Assembly: GCF_003481985.1 (NCBI RefSeq)
Contig: NZ_QUMD01000023.1
Location: 1-55,206, forward strand
Direction of reading: 5' to 3'
Length of the DNA: 55,206 nucleotides
Source of the DNA: Clostridium sp. OF09-36
Lineage (GTDB): Bacteria > Bacillota > Clostridia > Lachnospirales > Lachnospiraceae
The notes beneath the pieces were generated by a model that saw only the letters and a program-made list of their open reading frames with translations, did not search any database and had not been told where the DNA came from. This document shows, in pieces, positions 34,913 through 44,466 of the stretch. The position numbers and the translations under genes were made by a program. Position 1 is the first letter of the stretch. Each line of letters begins with the position of its first letter.

Positions 34913-35677
34913 TTATATATGAATTTGGAAATCCTGAAACTTAAACAATCCATTTCCCTGTTTGAGTTTTCCGGCTCTCTCTAATTGTGCAAATCCGGCT
35001 TCAATATCGGCTATCAAAGAAACGGGAATATCCAACTGATGGTGTCCGGGCAGAACTTTTTTTATATTGTATTTCCGTATTCGCCTTATAGATTGATAGA
35101 ATAGCTTCGGGTCGGTAGTTGGGTAAAATGCGTCCAGGCTTCCCTTGTATATCAAATCCCCGGAATACAAATAGTTTCGTTCTGGTTCGTAAAAGCAACA
35201 ATGTCCGGGAGAATGTCCCGGCGTGTGAACAACTTGAATTTCCCGCCCGCCTAAATTTAGAAAATCGCCATCGTGTAAAATTCTTTGTGGGATACCTTGA
35301 AAAATCTGATAAGCGTTAATATCAAAATCTCTTGGAAAATCACAAGGAAGCCTTGTCAAATTATTCTTCACAACTTGCAATGGTATCGGAAACCTGACCG
35401 ATAGCCAGTCCTTTTCCGCTTCATGTACGGCGATATTATCAAAATACTTATGCCCGCCAATGTGATCCCAATGAACATGAGTTGTAACTGTCATAACAGG
35501 CAGCTTTGTCAGAGAGTCCACAATTTTTCTGATGTTGGAAACGCCTAAACCTGTATCAATGAGAATAGCATATTTTTCCCCACATAATAGATAACAATGT
35601 GTTTCTTCCCAGTGCTTGTATTCGCTAATAGAGAATGTATCACGGTCTATTTGCTCAATGGTAAACCAATTATCCAT
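34913..35677 (-). CDS. MBL-fold metallo-hydrolase
   Basis: A 254-residue beta-lactamase-fold hydrolase. Metal ligands are visible: THVHWDHIGG (HxHxDH), the His in HTPGHSPGHCCFY, the Asp in YSGDLIY and LPGHHQ near the C-terminus. Its substrate is not predictable; the family spans lactonases, glyoxalases and beta-lactamases. It is IME-B cargo, after an NTF2-like gene and a small XRE regulator on the same strand. Confidence 0.88.
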   Translation of the reverse strand: MDNWFTIEQIDRDTFSISEYKHWEETHCYLLCGEKYAILIDTGLGVSNIRKIVDSLTKLPVMTVTTHVHWDHIGGHKYFDNIAVHEAEKDWLSVRFPIPLQVVKNNLTRLPCDFPRDFDINAYQIFQGIPQRILHDGDFLNLGGREIQVVHTPGHSPGHCCFYEPERNYLYSGDLIYKGSLDAFYPTTDPKLFYQSIRRIRKYNIKKVLPGHHQLDIPVSLIADIEAGFAQLERAGKLKQGNGLFKFQDFQIHI

Positions 35678-35711
35678 TCCACATAATTACCTCCAGCAAC
35701 TGAATTTCCAG

Positions 35712-36131
35712 TTAAAACCACTTTGCATTTTCATCTCTGAAATGTGGTATATTGCCATCTTTATAAGGGTCATACCGATTTTCGTTACAACCAAATTCTT
35801 TTAAGAGAGCAATCTTGCCATCTGGCGTCCATTCTATCAGTGACATTCCATCAAACGCTTCTACGTTACCGGCGTCCATCTTATTTTTGAAATACCATTC
35901 AACAATGGTTTGATTGCCTTTATGGAAAAATTGCTTGATGTCCCATTGCAAGACAGTTCCACGGGTATTCCATTCCTCAAACCAAAGTTTTATTTTCTTG
36001 GAGCCGTGGTACTCTGGCCCCCAACTTTCAATATATACGGCATTATCAGAAAATACATTAAATATACCCAAATCTTTTTTTGCAAGCCACATATCAAACC
36101 AAAGTCTGATAATTTTTTCTCTATTGTCCAT
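35712..36131 (-). CDS. NTF2-like / SnoaL-type protein
   Basis: A 139-residue protein with the pattern of the NTF2 superfamily (IIRLWFDMWLAKKDLGIFNV, FSDNAVYIESWGPEYHGS, IVEWYFKNKMDAGNVEAFDG, SLIEWTPDGKI). It may be a small enzyme or binding protein. It lies between the XRE regulator and the MBL hydrolase; the three are probably one operon. Confidence 0.82.
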   Translation of the reverse strand: MDNREKIIRLWFDMWLAKKDLGIFNVFSDNAVYIESWGPEYHGSKKIKLWFEEWNTRGTVLQWDIKQFFHKGNQTIVEWYFKNKMDAGNVEAFDGMSLIEWTPDGKIALLKEFGCNENRYDPYKDGNIPHFRDENAKWF

Positions 36132-36149
36132 TTCGCAGCGCCTTCCTTG

Positions 36150-36374
36150 TCAATTTAATTTTTCAGCGTCTTTGTCCTGCTCTAATTCAATTACATCCAA
36201 AATGCCACAATTCAGGGCTTCGCAGATACGAACCAGCGTTTCCATGCTGATGTTTTTGCCTTTACCCATGTTGGCAATCATATTTGTGGTAAGACCGGCG
36301 GCAATCCGCAAGTCCTCTTTCCTCATATTGCGCTCAACCAGCGTGTGCCAGAGGGGTTTATAGCTTATGTGCAT
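36150..36374 (-). CDS. small XRE regulator
   Basis: A 74-residue one-domain HTH (LWHTLVERNMRKEDLRIAAG, LTTNMIANMGKGKNISMETL, ICEALNCGILDVIEL). It is first of the cargo operon, with AGGAGG upstream, and probably regulates it. Confidence 0.88.
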   Translation of the reverse strand: MHISYKPLWHTLVERNMRKEDLRIAAGLTTNMIANMGKGKNISMETLVRICEALNCGILDVIELEQDKDAEKLN

Positions 36375-36416
36375 TTATCCTCCTGCCTTTCTCCCGGTTC
36401 CGGGGTTTCTGTTCCC

Positions 36417-36445
36417 ATTATATCAAAGTTCTTGCTATTCCACAA
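36417..36445 (-). promoter_or_regulatory. promoter of the IME-B cargo operon
   Basis: On the minus strand TTGTGG and TATAAT are 17 bp apart, about 43 bp before the XRE start. It lies against the right end repeat of IME-B. Confidence 0.6.
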
Positions 36446-36458
36446 ATATTTCTTGACA
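36446..36458 (+). repeat. IME-B end inverted repeat, right
   Basis: ATATTTCTTGACA, the reverse complement of 25891-25903. Confidence 0.6.
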
Positions 36459-36510
36459 CAACCGCCGGTTCCGTCTGGATTGTGCTTTTCCTTTCTTTTC
36501 TTGATTACAT

Positions 36511-36669
36511 CTACTTAGCCATGAGCTGCTTCATGCCCTGGCTTTTTGCACCTGGGTTGTCATTTCCGTAGCCCTCCAAGAGGTTGATAACGCCCCAAAT
36601 GCCAAGACCTGCTCCGAGAGCGATAACGAGTGTCTGTAAAACGCCTACTGCGCTGTTGAAAAATGCCAT
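36511..36669 (-). pseudogene. maff2, 5' part (cut by IME-B)
   Basis: It encodes MAFFNSAVGVLQTLVIALGA and continues GLGIWGVINLLEGYGND to SQGMKQLMA, then Lys-stop contributed by IME-B. It has one transmembrane segment. AAAGGAG precedes the ATG. The natural remainder, GGGVALIGGTLVP and on, is at 25766-25846. Maff2 proteins lie between virD4 and virB6 in this ICE family, in the position of a VirB2-like pilin. Confidence 0.9.
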
Positions 36670-36879
36670 AATATAACTCCTTTCTGCCGCTGTGCGGCTG
36701 CCCGAAAAAGGGCATAAAAAACGGCGGTCAGTTTTCGATAACTGCCGCGGTCATAAGTCCCCGCGCTGCGTTTGTTGCTGCGGCGCGGCGGTATTCAGTT
36801 GTAAGGGTGCGGCTTCCTGCCGCGATACGCGCAAGGAGTAGGGGCGCGTACCATGTAGCCCGTGTTTATTATTTTTACT

Positions 36880-37092
36880 TTAAGCTCCCTCCTTTTCAAA
36901 AAGTGGTGTGTAGACAGGCATAATGCCGTACTGCCGTTCCCGGACAGCTTCGATATACTTGATATAGGAAATACCTGCCTGTCTTGTCCTGCGTTCCTGT
37001 TCCCGCTGCATTTCCTCGGCAGCTTCCACAAGCCCGCTGATAGCCCGGATTAGCTGCTGTTTTGCCTTTTTCTTTCTGATACGCTTATTCAT
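36880..37092 (-). CDS. small conserved ICE protein
   Basis: A 70-residue basic, helical protein (NKRIRKKKAKQQLIRAISGL, EAAEEMQREQERRTRQAG, ERQYGIMPVYTPLFEKEG). The start at 37092 follows AGGAGG by 9 bases and overlaps the virD4 stop by 8 bp. Its place between virD4 and maff2 is conserved in Tn1549-type elements. Function unknown. The gap to maff2 (36670-36879) shows only GC-rich inverted repeats. Confidence 0.7.
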   Translation of the reverse strand: MNKRIRKKKAKQQLIRAISGLVEAAEEMQREQERRTRQAGISYIKYIEAVRERQYGIMPVYTPLFEKEGA

Positions 37093-38578
37093 TTTCTGTG
37101 TCCTCCTGCAAATCTGCTTCGTCAACTTCGTAATAGTCAAATACCTCGTCCGGCTTTACGATTGCAGGACGGCGGCGCAAGTGCTTTTCCATGTCAAAGG
37201 CATTTTTCTTGTCAAAGTCGGAAAGGTACTTGTACTTCGGGTGTTTGGTAATATCGTATTTTTCGGAGAAGAACGGACGCACCCCGCGTAGTTGCAAGAT
37301 ACATTTCCCGCCGTCCATGACCGCAATTTCATCTTCGCTCATAAGCTGCTTGCCTAACTTCTGATAGTTCAGCCCGTGGGAAAGCTCCCGTCCTCTTGTT
37401 TCGGAAGTGTTGAAGCTGTCAATGGTTTCTTTCCCCAAGATTTCCGACATTTCTTTAAGGGTCGTTTTCTCCTTGCCGCCCAAGAACAGGGTCGTATCGC
37501 AGTTGCCGACAATGGTATCGGCGTTGTCCTTGTAGATAGCCTTTAGCTGCGACTGGCTCTGCAAGATGATGGACGCGGAGATTTCGCGGCTCCTTATCGT
37601 GGCAATGAGTTTTTCAAACTTCGGTATCTGCCCGATATTTGCAAACTCGTCAAGCAGACAGCGCACATGAACAGGTAGCCGCCCGCCGTACACATCATCT
37701 GCCTTGTCACAAAGCAGATTGAAAAGCTGTGTGTAAAGGATTGATACAACAAAGTTAAAGGTGTCGTCGGTGTCGGAGATAATAACAAAAAGCGCGGTCT
37801 TTCGGTCGCCTAAGGTGTCAAGCTCCATTTCGTCGGTTTCCATCAGCTCGCGCAGTTCCCGAATGTCAAAGGGGGCAAGACGCGCACCGCAGGAAATGAG
37901 GATAGAGCTTCTTGTTTTTCCGGCAGACAGCAAAAACTTCTTGTACTGGCGCACCGCAAAATGTTCCGGGTCTTTTTCCTCCAAGCGTTCAAACATGAGG
38001 TCAACGGGGGATTGAAATTCCGGGTCGTCCTCGCGGGCTTCCGACGCATTTATCATTTCAAGCAGCGTCGTAAAGTTTTTCTCATTCTCCGGGGCTTCGT
38101 ACCAGATGTAGCCGATAAGGGCGCAGTAAAAAAGCCGTTCCGATTTCACCCAAAAATCCTCGCCGGATTTTTCCCCGTCGCCTTTGGTGTTGGCGATAAT
38201 GGTATTTACCAGTTTCAAAATATCCTTTTCGCTGCGCAGATAGGCGAAGGGATTGTACCGCATGGATTTCTTGAAATTGATGGTGTTTAGCACTTTGATT
38301 TTGTACCCGCCCCGCTGCAAGAGCTTCCCGCACTCGATTAAAACCGTTCCTTTCGGGTCAGTGACTACATAGCTGCTGTGCATTTGCATTAAGTTGGGCT
38401 TTACAAAAAACCTCGTTTTGCCGCTGCCGGAGCCGCCGATGACAAGTACATTTTTGTTTCGTGCATATTTCGGGTGCTTCGGGCGGCTTGACATCATCAG
38501 CCGTTCGGTCTGCGTCAGCAGCACGTTATTTTCAAAAATGGGGTCGATATACGGCTTTATATCCTCGGCATTGCCCCA
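37085..38578 (-). pseudogene. virD4: virD4/TcpA-type coupling protein, C-terminal part (cut by IME-C)
   Basis: It encodes about 495 residues of the ATPase that hands DNA from the relaxosome to the channel: Walker A VIGGSGSGKTRFF, Walker B-like RCLLDEFANIG and the conserved TIRSREISASIILQSQSQLK. The frame opens at WGNAEDIKPYIDP, exactly where IME-C ends. The N-terminus with both membrane segments is at 47104-47400. A shorter product from an internal GTG (38524) would lack the membrane anchor. Confidence 0.92.
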
Positions 38579-38643
38579 TGAAGCGTTTTGTCAAGTGCTT
38601 TTTAGAGTTATTGACGCGACATATGCTCTTTTTTCCACGATAA

Positions 38644-38669
38644 AGCCCCACGCGGTCATACATGGGGCT
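38644..38669. terminator. terminator near the left end of IME-C
   Basis: AGCCCCA pairs with TGGGGCT. On the minus strand it is followed by TTTATC. It lies past the replication gene and should stop read-through into virD4. Confidence 0.6.
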
Positions 38670-38681
38670 GTGGGATTATGG

Positions 38682-38733
38682 TTGAAGTGGCGAAGTGGCA
38701 AAGTGGCAAGGTATCTGGGTTTTGCCACTTGGA
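38682..38733 (+). repeat. AAGTGGC tandem repeats
   Basis: GAAGTGGC-GAAGTGGC-AAAGTGGC at about 38685-38708 are tandem near-copies, and GCCACTT at about 38724 is inverted to them. They lie just after the replication gene of IME-C and could be iterons or a recombinase site. Confidence 0.4.
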
Positions 38734-38743
38734 TTTTGCCAGT

Positions 38744-40618
38744 TCACTTTTTTAGGGCGTGATACCATGCTGCGCCGATACGCTTTGAGGTAATGCGCCC
38801 GTCAAGGTTTTTCTTTGCCGCCCGGACAGTACGGGCAGAAATTCCCGCGTCGGCTGCGGCTTTCTCTATGTCCTCGCTGGCAAGTTCTTTTCCGTCTGCC
38901 AGTAGGTCAAGTATCAGCTTTTCAGCCTGTTCGGTTTTGGTGGCGTTGTTGCCGCCCGCGCCGGACAGCAGCTCGTCGGCAGTTATATCATATTCGCTAT
39001 CCACTCAAAGCCTGTTTCCGGGTCAAGGCAAAAGGCAACGGGCTTTCCCTCCGGCGCAAGGGAAGATTTGTCGTGAATGATAACACGCACATTCGGCTCA
39101 CGCTTCACGCGCCCGATTAAAAGGACGCTCCTTGCTGCGGCTCTAAAGTCGATAGAACCTAAGCCCCTGTATGCGCTCTGTCCTCCGGCAGCTTTGTTAA
39201 GGTGTCCGATAAGGATAACGGCGCACCCGGTACGCTCCGCAACTTCGGCAAGGCGGCGAAAAATGGGGCGCACCTCGTTTGCCTTGTTCATGTCGGCTTT
39301 GTCGCCATATACGCCTGTATGGGGTCAAGGATAATCAGACGCGCCCCGTTCTGTATGATTGCTTTCTCTATGCGCTCGTCGGACAGGGTAAGCTCCCGTT
39401 TTGCTTCATCAATCACAAGCACCCGGTCAAGGTCTGCGGCGGCTTCTATCAAGCGGGGTTTGACGGTATCTCCCAAACCGTCCTCGGCGGTCTGATAAAT
39501 AACTTGAAACGGCTGTATGGGCTTCATGCCCGGAAGCGTCCCGCCAGTGTACAGGCAGCGGCAAGGCGCAGCGCAAAGGTGGTCTTTCCCTCGCCGGGGT
39601 TGCCCTGTACTATGGTTACTTTCCCAAAGGGGATATACGGCTCCCATAGCCATTCAACGGTCTGTGTGTCAACCTCGCTCATGCGGATAATCTCAACGGT
39701 TTCTTCCTGTGGCGGTTCTTTCAATCCATAGACAGCTTCCCGCAGATATTTCCCGTCTGTGATTTCGCCCCGGCGCGTCTGCACCTCGTTCCAGTCTTTG
39801 AAAAGAGGGATAAGGCGGTGGACGGTCAAGCCCTCCGGCATAAGCTCCACAAGGCGGCTACAAGCGTCGTTTCCGGCTTGGTCGCTGTCAAGGCAGAGAT
39901 ATACGGTCTTGATGTTCGGGCGGTCAGAGAGAAAGCGCATAAGGGCTTTATCTCCCACGCCACCCAGCGCAAGATAGCTTTGCTTCTGCCAGTCCTTTTT
40001 GAACAGACAGAGAAAAGATAACAGGTCAATAGGGGCTTCAAAGACAAACAATCTTTCGCCCTCGCCCCGATAGCAGAAGTTAAAGGCTTTGTCGCTGCCT
40101 TTCACATCAAGCCGGAAGTTCCCGGCTGTGCCGCGTTGGTGGGCGTATCGTGGTACTCCGTCCTCGTCCCGTCCTACGAATACGGCGTTATGGTGGGCGG
40201 CTTCCTCGTAAATATCCCCGGTGGAAAAGAAAAAGCCCGACACATCTTCATCAATGTGGCGGGCGGCTGTGAGGAAGTTCCTCGCTATGTGGTTGTCGGT
40301 GTTGTGGGGCGGCAGTCGAAAGTCAGAAAAGGACGCGGGGCTTGGTCTGTCCGGCGGCGGTGCTGCGCCTTTTTCTCCTGTCAGCAGTTCTACGGCTTCG
40401 GTAAAGCTCTTTCCGAAAAACTCCATGACAAAATCAATGGGTGCGCCGCCTTTGCTCTGGCTGTGCCTGTACCATTTGTTTCCCCGAATAGTCAAGCTGT
40501 CATGCCGTTTCCAGCGGTATTCCTGTCCGGCGCGGGTAAGCTGCTCGCCCTGTCCTTGCAGAAAAGAAACAAGGTCGGCTTGGTTGGCGCAGTCTATTTG
40601 TTCTTGGGTGTAATACAT
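38744..40618 (-). pseudogene. toprim/RecA-like replication protein of IME-C, three frameshifts
   Basis: A ~625-residue replication protein. The N-terminus is DUF3991-like (YRWKRHDSLTIRGNKWYRHS), then toprim (LDSDQAGNDAC), then a RecA-type ATPase (VQGNPGEGKTTFALRL as Walker A, RLIILDPIQAYM as Walker B, AVILIGHLNKAAGG), then a C-terminal winged helix. The frame breaks near 39549 (after AAACT), near 39305 (ATGGCGAC for ATGGGCGAC) and near 38997 (ATAGCGAA for ATAGGCGAA). Each is a one-base loss; the rest is intact. Confidence 0.85.
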
Positions 40619-40634
40619 AAAATTTCAACTCCTT

Positions 40635-42142
40635 TCAGCGGTCTATATCGTGCCGCTTGGTGCGGCTCTGTGTTTGCTCCGGCTGCTCGGCTTTCAGCGC
40701 AATATCGACGCACTTGCGTATCTTCTGAAGCTCGGCAACTTCGGCGCGGGTAGCTTTCAGTTTGGTGTAGTCAGTATCTCTCTGCTCTTTGAGGTCGGCG
40801 TATTCCTGTTTCCATTTGGAGATAGGCAGCGTCTTTGTATCCGTCAGATTTGCATGGAGATAGCGGCTTGCTGCGTTCCATAAGGTCAGCTCGGCGCGGT
40901 GGGCTTCCTCATACTTATCCCGTTTGTTCGTCCAGCCGTTTTTCAGCTTTTTTAGTTCGGCATGAATGGGCTTATACTGCAAATAATTCTCTCCGTTCTC
41001 TATCAGCTTTTGCAGCTCTTTCATGCGCTGCTCGGCGGCTTTCATTCCCTCCCGGATAGAAAAGGCTTCATCACTGACAGAGGAAAGAGAAGCGTCCAAC
41101 TCGTCAAGTGTAGAGATACCATGCTCCGCAAGATAATTGGCTGCCTGTGATATGGTTTTCAGTTCGTCGGCTGCGTGTTGGTGCTGCCAGCTCTGCGAAT
41201 ACTTCCGGCTCTTTTCCCTCTGAACGCCCAAATACTTCATCAGAAGATTTGCAAGGTTCGGAGATTTTGGCGGTTGTTGTTTTCTTGGGGAAGTTTCCCA
41301 CGCCGCAAGCAGTCCGGCAATCCATTCTTTGAGGTTGCCGATCTGCGCCCGGATTTCCTTTATCAGTCTGTTTGATTTGCGGATAGCCCGGTTCAGTTCG
41401 CCTTTCTCGGTGGCTATGCCTTTCTTCTCCATTTGACAGGCGGCTACGCCCATGTGGACAGTAGGTATCTCGTCAATTCCTCTCTCGGCGTTGCTGCGGT
41501 GGTCGATACGCTCTGTGCTTCCGGCGCGTTCAAGATAGCTGTTTGAAATATCAGCCACGCTTTGCGCCACAAGAGGGCGTTGCCTTTGTCGTTCCAGCCT
41601 GTGAGGTCAACCTTGTGGGTCTTGTATCTGCCATTCGGCAAGCGTATGCGCTCCCCGTTTTCATCAAGGTCATATTCCTTTTTAGACTTCGCCGCCCACG
41701 CGCCGCGCTCGTCAAGTGGTCGCATGGTCAGCATGATATGACAATGGGGGTTGCCGCTGTCGGTGTCATGGATAGCAAAATCCACGCACATTCCTTTAGA
41801 AACAAATTGAGAGGAACAGTATTCCCGGACAAGCCGTATCTGTTCCTCTCGTGATAATTCTATGGGGAGTGCTGCGTCAATCTCACGCGCAAGCTGGGCG
41901 TTCCCGGCTTTCTCATAAAGTTCCACGCTGTTCCATAGGGTAGAACGGTCAGAGAAAGAGGGCGGGGCATGGGGCGGCAGCATGATTTCGGTATGGACAA
42001 CGCCGCCTTTGCGGGTGTAGTCGTGGGTCATTCCGTCCCACTCGTTTGTCAGCTTTTCGCCGCTTCGGTAGGCGGCTGCGGCAACTGCTGATTTGCCTTT
42101 GCCCCGACTGACTATGCTGATGTTACAATGGTAAATGGCTAT
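40635..42142 (-). pseudogene. mobA: MobA/MobL relaxase of IME-C (MOBQ), one frameshift
   Basis: A ~500-residue relaxase. It begins AIYHCNISIVSRGKGKSAVA and continues AAAYRSGEKL, HTEIMLPPHAPP and the catalytic FAIHDTDSGNPHCHIMLTMR. Near 41555 GTGGCTGAT stands for GTGGGCTGAT, shifting the frame from RKAW to ADISNSYLERAG. The C-terminal half is coiled-coil. The start position carries ATA (42142), 8 bases after GGAGG, where relatives have ATG. Related to, but clearly different from, the IME-B relaxase. Confidence 0.88.
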
Positions 42143-42237
42143 GGGTATCACCTCCAGTATAGCGGATATAAAACTTGTGGAAAATGAATAGCTTGCGTAG
42201 CAAGGTGTTCGGTTTCCGCAAGTACACAAAAGGGTAG

Positions 42238-42379
42238 ACAGCGCAAGCTGTCGCAGGGGAAGTGTAGCGTCCCCTGTCTGCGGCAAAGCCGCCAATCGTA
42301 GCGCGGGGTAAAATCCCTGTGCTTAAGATAAAGCCCTCGGCAGAGCGCACACGCCCGTTAGGGTGTATAAGTGCGCCCT
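42238..42379 (+). other. putative oriT of IME-C
   Basis: ACAGC/GCTGT hairpin at 42238-42251 and CAGGGGAA/GTCCCCTG at 42254-42276 repeat the IME-B layout, sharing CGCAGGGGAAGTGTAGC exactly. ACACGCCC/GGGTGT (42349-42366) is followed by TAAGTGCGCCCT at 42368-42379, an exact match to the MOBQ nick consensus as I recall it for pSC101/RSF1010-type oriT. The predicted nick is between 42375 and 42376. Confidence 0.75.
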
Positions 42380-42394
42380 TAGTGTCTAAGGGAT

Positions 42395-42691
42395 TTATTC
42401 AGCGTTCCCGTTCTCGGCTCGTTTTTTCAGATATTCCCGTACCAGCTCACTCGTCAGTGCAAACCTAAGAAGTGCTGCGGCTTCCTCGTCGCTCATGTTC
42501 TTTGCTTCCGGCACAATGCTTTCAAAGACTGCGCCTCGGACAATAAGGCGGTGGCTGCGTGTCCGGCGTTCCTCTTGCGACAGCTTTTGCCGCAGCACCT
42601 TTTCCCGGTTCTCAAACTGCCGGATTTTCTTTTTTCCGTCCTCGATTTCGGCTTGCAGTTCCTCGCGGGTTTTCTCTCTTGGCTTTGTCAT
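42395..42691 (-). CDS. DUF3847 protein
   Basis: A 98-residue coiled-coil protein (EKTREELQAEIEDGKKKIRQ, then RTRSHRLIVRGAVFESI and SDEEAAALLRFALTSELVRE). The start at 42691 follows AAAGGAG by 9 bases. It is the counterpart of the IME-B DUF3847 gene, again adjacent to the oriT-like region. Confidence 0.82.
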   Translation of the reverse strand: MTKPREKTREELQAEIEDGKKKIRQFENREKVLRQKLSQEERRTRSHRLIVRGAVFESIVPEAKNMSDEEAAALLRFALTSELVREYLKKRAENGNAE

Positions 42692-42803
42692 GGTTGATCG
42701 CTCCTTTCTGCTCATAGCATAGAAAAGAGCAGCCGTTTTTGTGTGAAAAAGGCTGCTCTCATTGAATTATTTGGTTTGTATTTATATCGGTAACTACGAA
42801 AAC

Positions 42804-43826
42804 TTATTGACTTATGCTTTCTAAAGGGAAAGTAACACTCCAATTTCCTTCGATATGTGTATCGCTCGTAACAAAATATCCATATACTTTATATTGGGTT
42901 AAATCAACATCTGACAAATCATAAACATATTCCACATACCGTTCTTGATGTTCACTATCAGTAGAAAATGCAATATTTGCGATACAGTGGATTTCCTCTC
43001 CTTTGTCATTTTTGAAATAGATATAGCCATGATTATCCGTTTCTAAACTATCCTCGTACTTGACTTGTATATGCAATTTCCCATCCACATATCCCATGGC
43101 TGTAATATCTACCTCAGCAATAGGGGAACACAGAATACCTGTTGTTTTCAATGCCTGAAAATTGTTTTCCATTTCATTGTAGTTTGTTCCCCCACCACCC
43201 CAAATTTGAGTCGGGGTAATTGTTTTTGGTGTAGCACTAATTTGGGTCAAATCCAAATCTGTCAATATCGCATCATATTCCTGCTTATTGCTCAGCATTT
43301 CTCGGACACAAAAAGTAATTTTCTCACCAATAATGTCTTTTTCATTCCATTGTGATATAGAAATTAGGAAAGTGGCGGTTTTTGTTTCGGTGTCATAGCT
43401 TATATTTTCACACGAACTGCTACAATCAAAAGGTGTATTGATACTAAAGCTATCAAACAAATCTGTCGTTTCATCAATTCTATCTCCGTCAATATCTTGT
43501 ACGGAAATAAAAATCTTTGCTTCGCTACCCTCAACATAAGCCGAAATTACTTCAAACTTAATCCCATTATCCTCGCAGGACATACTAACAGGCTTTAACT
43601 TTTGGGCAATTGCCGGAGATACCTTGTAGAGTAGATTATAAGCTGGTCCAAAATCTGCTGCCGCTAATGCTGGAACAGACATGGTAAAAACAAGGAGCAA
43701 ACTGGCTACCATAGCTCCCCATTTAATCCAAATGGGCTTCTTGACCTTTTTCTTATAGTTAAGGGCTTCGTCAATGTATTTGTTGTCAAGCTCGCTCATA
43801 GCGTCGGAAAACTTCTTTGCGTTCAT
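42804..43826 (-). CDS. DUF4179 anti-sigma-type membrane protein
   Basis: A 340-residue protein. Its cytoplasmic N-terminus (KFSDAMSELDNKYIDEALNY) resembles the sigma-binding part. One transmembrane segment at about 36-56 (GAMVASLLLVFTMSVPALAA) is followed by a large extracellular DUF4179-type domain rich in beta-strand-like sequence. It overlaps the ECF sigma gene by 4 bp. It should hold the sigma inactive until an outside signal arrives. Confidence 0.85.
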   Translation of the reverse strand: MNAKKFSDAMSELDNKYIDEALNYKKKVKKPIWIKWGAMVASLLLVFTMSVPALAAADFGPAYNLLYKVSPAIAQKLKPVSMSCEDNGIKFEVISAYVEGSEAKIFISVQDIDGDRIDETTDLFDSFSINTPFDCSSSCENISYDTETKTATFLISISQWNEKDIIGEKITFCVREMLSNKQEYDAILTDLDLTQISATPKTITPTQIWGGGGTNYNEMENNFQALKTTGILCSPIAEVDITAMGYVDGKLHIQVKYEDSLETDNHGYIYFKNDKGEEIHCIANIAFSTDSEHQERYVEYVYDLSDVDLTQYKVYGYFVTSDTHIEGNWSVTFPLESISQ

Positions 43827-44383
43827 ATAAAGACCTCTCTTTCAATTAAATATTGTTTCATCTTTTCGCGGATACGGGTCAGCCGGACAGAGACATTTTT
43901 CTCTGAAAGCCCCACAACCTCGGCTATGTCTTTGTAGCTGTCAGAAAACCAATAGCGGCGCATGAAAATAACGCGGTTTTCAGTAGTCAGCGTATCTAAA
44001 AAACTTTCAATGATACGGGCTAATTCTTTAGCTTCAATTTCTGCTTCTACTGTGTGAGTATCTGCTACATAGGTTTCAATTTCCTCCAAAGCAATCGTGT
44101 AATGGCTGCTTCGTTTGGCTGCTTCCTTTCTCCAATAAATTTTGATTGAAATGTTCCGAACGATTTTCAGAACATAGGATAAAAGTGGGTTAGGTCGTGC
44201 AGGGGGAATAGTGTTCCATACACCTAAATAAGCGTCGTTTACACATTCCTCTGCGTTCTGCCTACTTCCTACGATATGATAGGAAAGATTGTGGCAGACT
44301 GTTCCGTATTTTATATCCAACTCCCGTATGCCTTGTTCTGAACGTTCAAAAAACATTTCTATGATTTTTTCATCCTCTATCAT
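43823..44383 (-). CDS. ECF sigma factor
   Basis: A 186-residue ECF sigma factor. Region 2 is at about 10-75 (YHIVGSRQNAEECVNDAYLG, VWNTIPPARP) and region 4 at about 125-175 (LTTENRVIFMRRYWFSDSYK, DIAEVVGLSEKNVSVRLTRI). It pairs with the DUF4179 anti-sigma gene. It is regulatory cargo of IME-C; the targets are unknown, and its lower-GC region differs from the rest of the element. Confidence 0.9.
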   Translation of the reverse strand: MIEDEKIIEMFFERSEQGIRELDIKYGTVCHNLSYHIVGSRQNAEECVNDAYLGVWNTIPPARPNPLLSYVLKIVRNISIKIYWRKEAAKRSSHYTIALEEIETYVADTHTVEAEIEAKELARIIESFLDTLTTENRVIFMRRYWFSDSYKDIAEVVGLSEKNVSVRLTRIREKMKQYLIEREVFI

Positions 44384-44466
44384 TGCACCGCCTCCTCTCC
44401 GGCTTCACCTATATACTACGGTTTTAACGACGAATACTACATCAAATCTCAAACTTTTTCAAAAAA

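Larger units (their letters stand above)
25830..36534. mobile_element. IME-B: nested mobilizable element in maff2
   Basis: About 10.7 kb, bounded by GCCATGAGCTGTTTCAT (25830-25846) and GCCATGAGCTGCTTCAT (36518-36534). Removing it joins GMKQLMA to GGGVALIGG and restores maff2. It carries a large serine recombinase next to the left end, VapE-type and CHC2 replication genes, a MobA relaxase, an oriT-like site, DUF3847, a RepA-type HTH, and cargo (MGMT-like, MBL hydrolase, NTF2-like, regulators). Confidence 0.9.

Noticed and set aside
39288..39653. Separate small genes in the region 38744-40618
   Set aside because: Together they are one toprim/RecA-type protein broken by three one-base losses.
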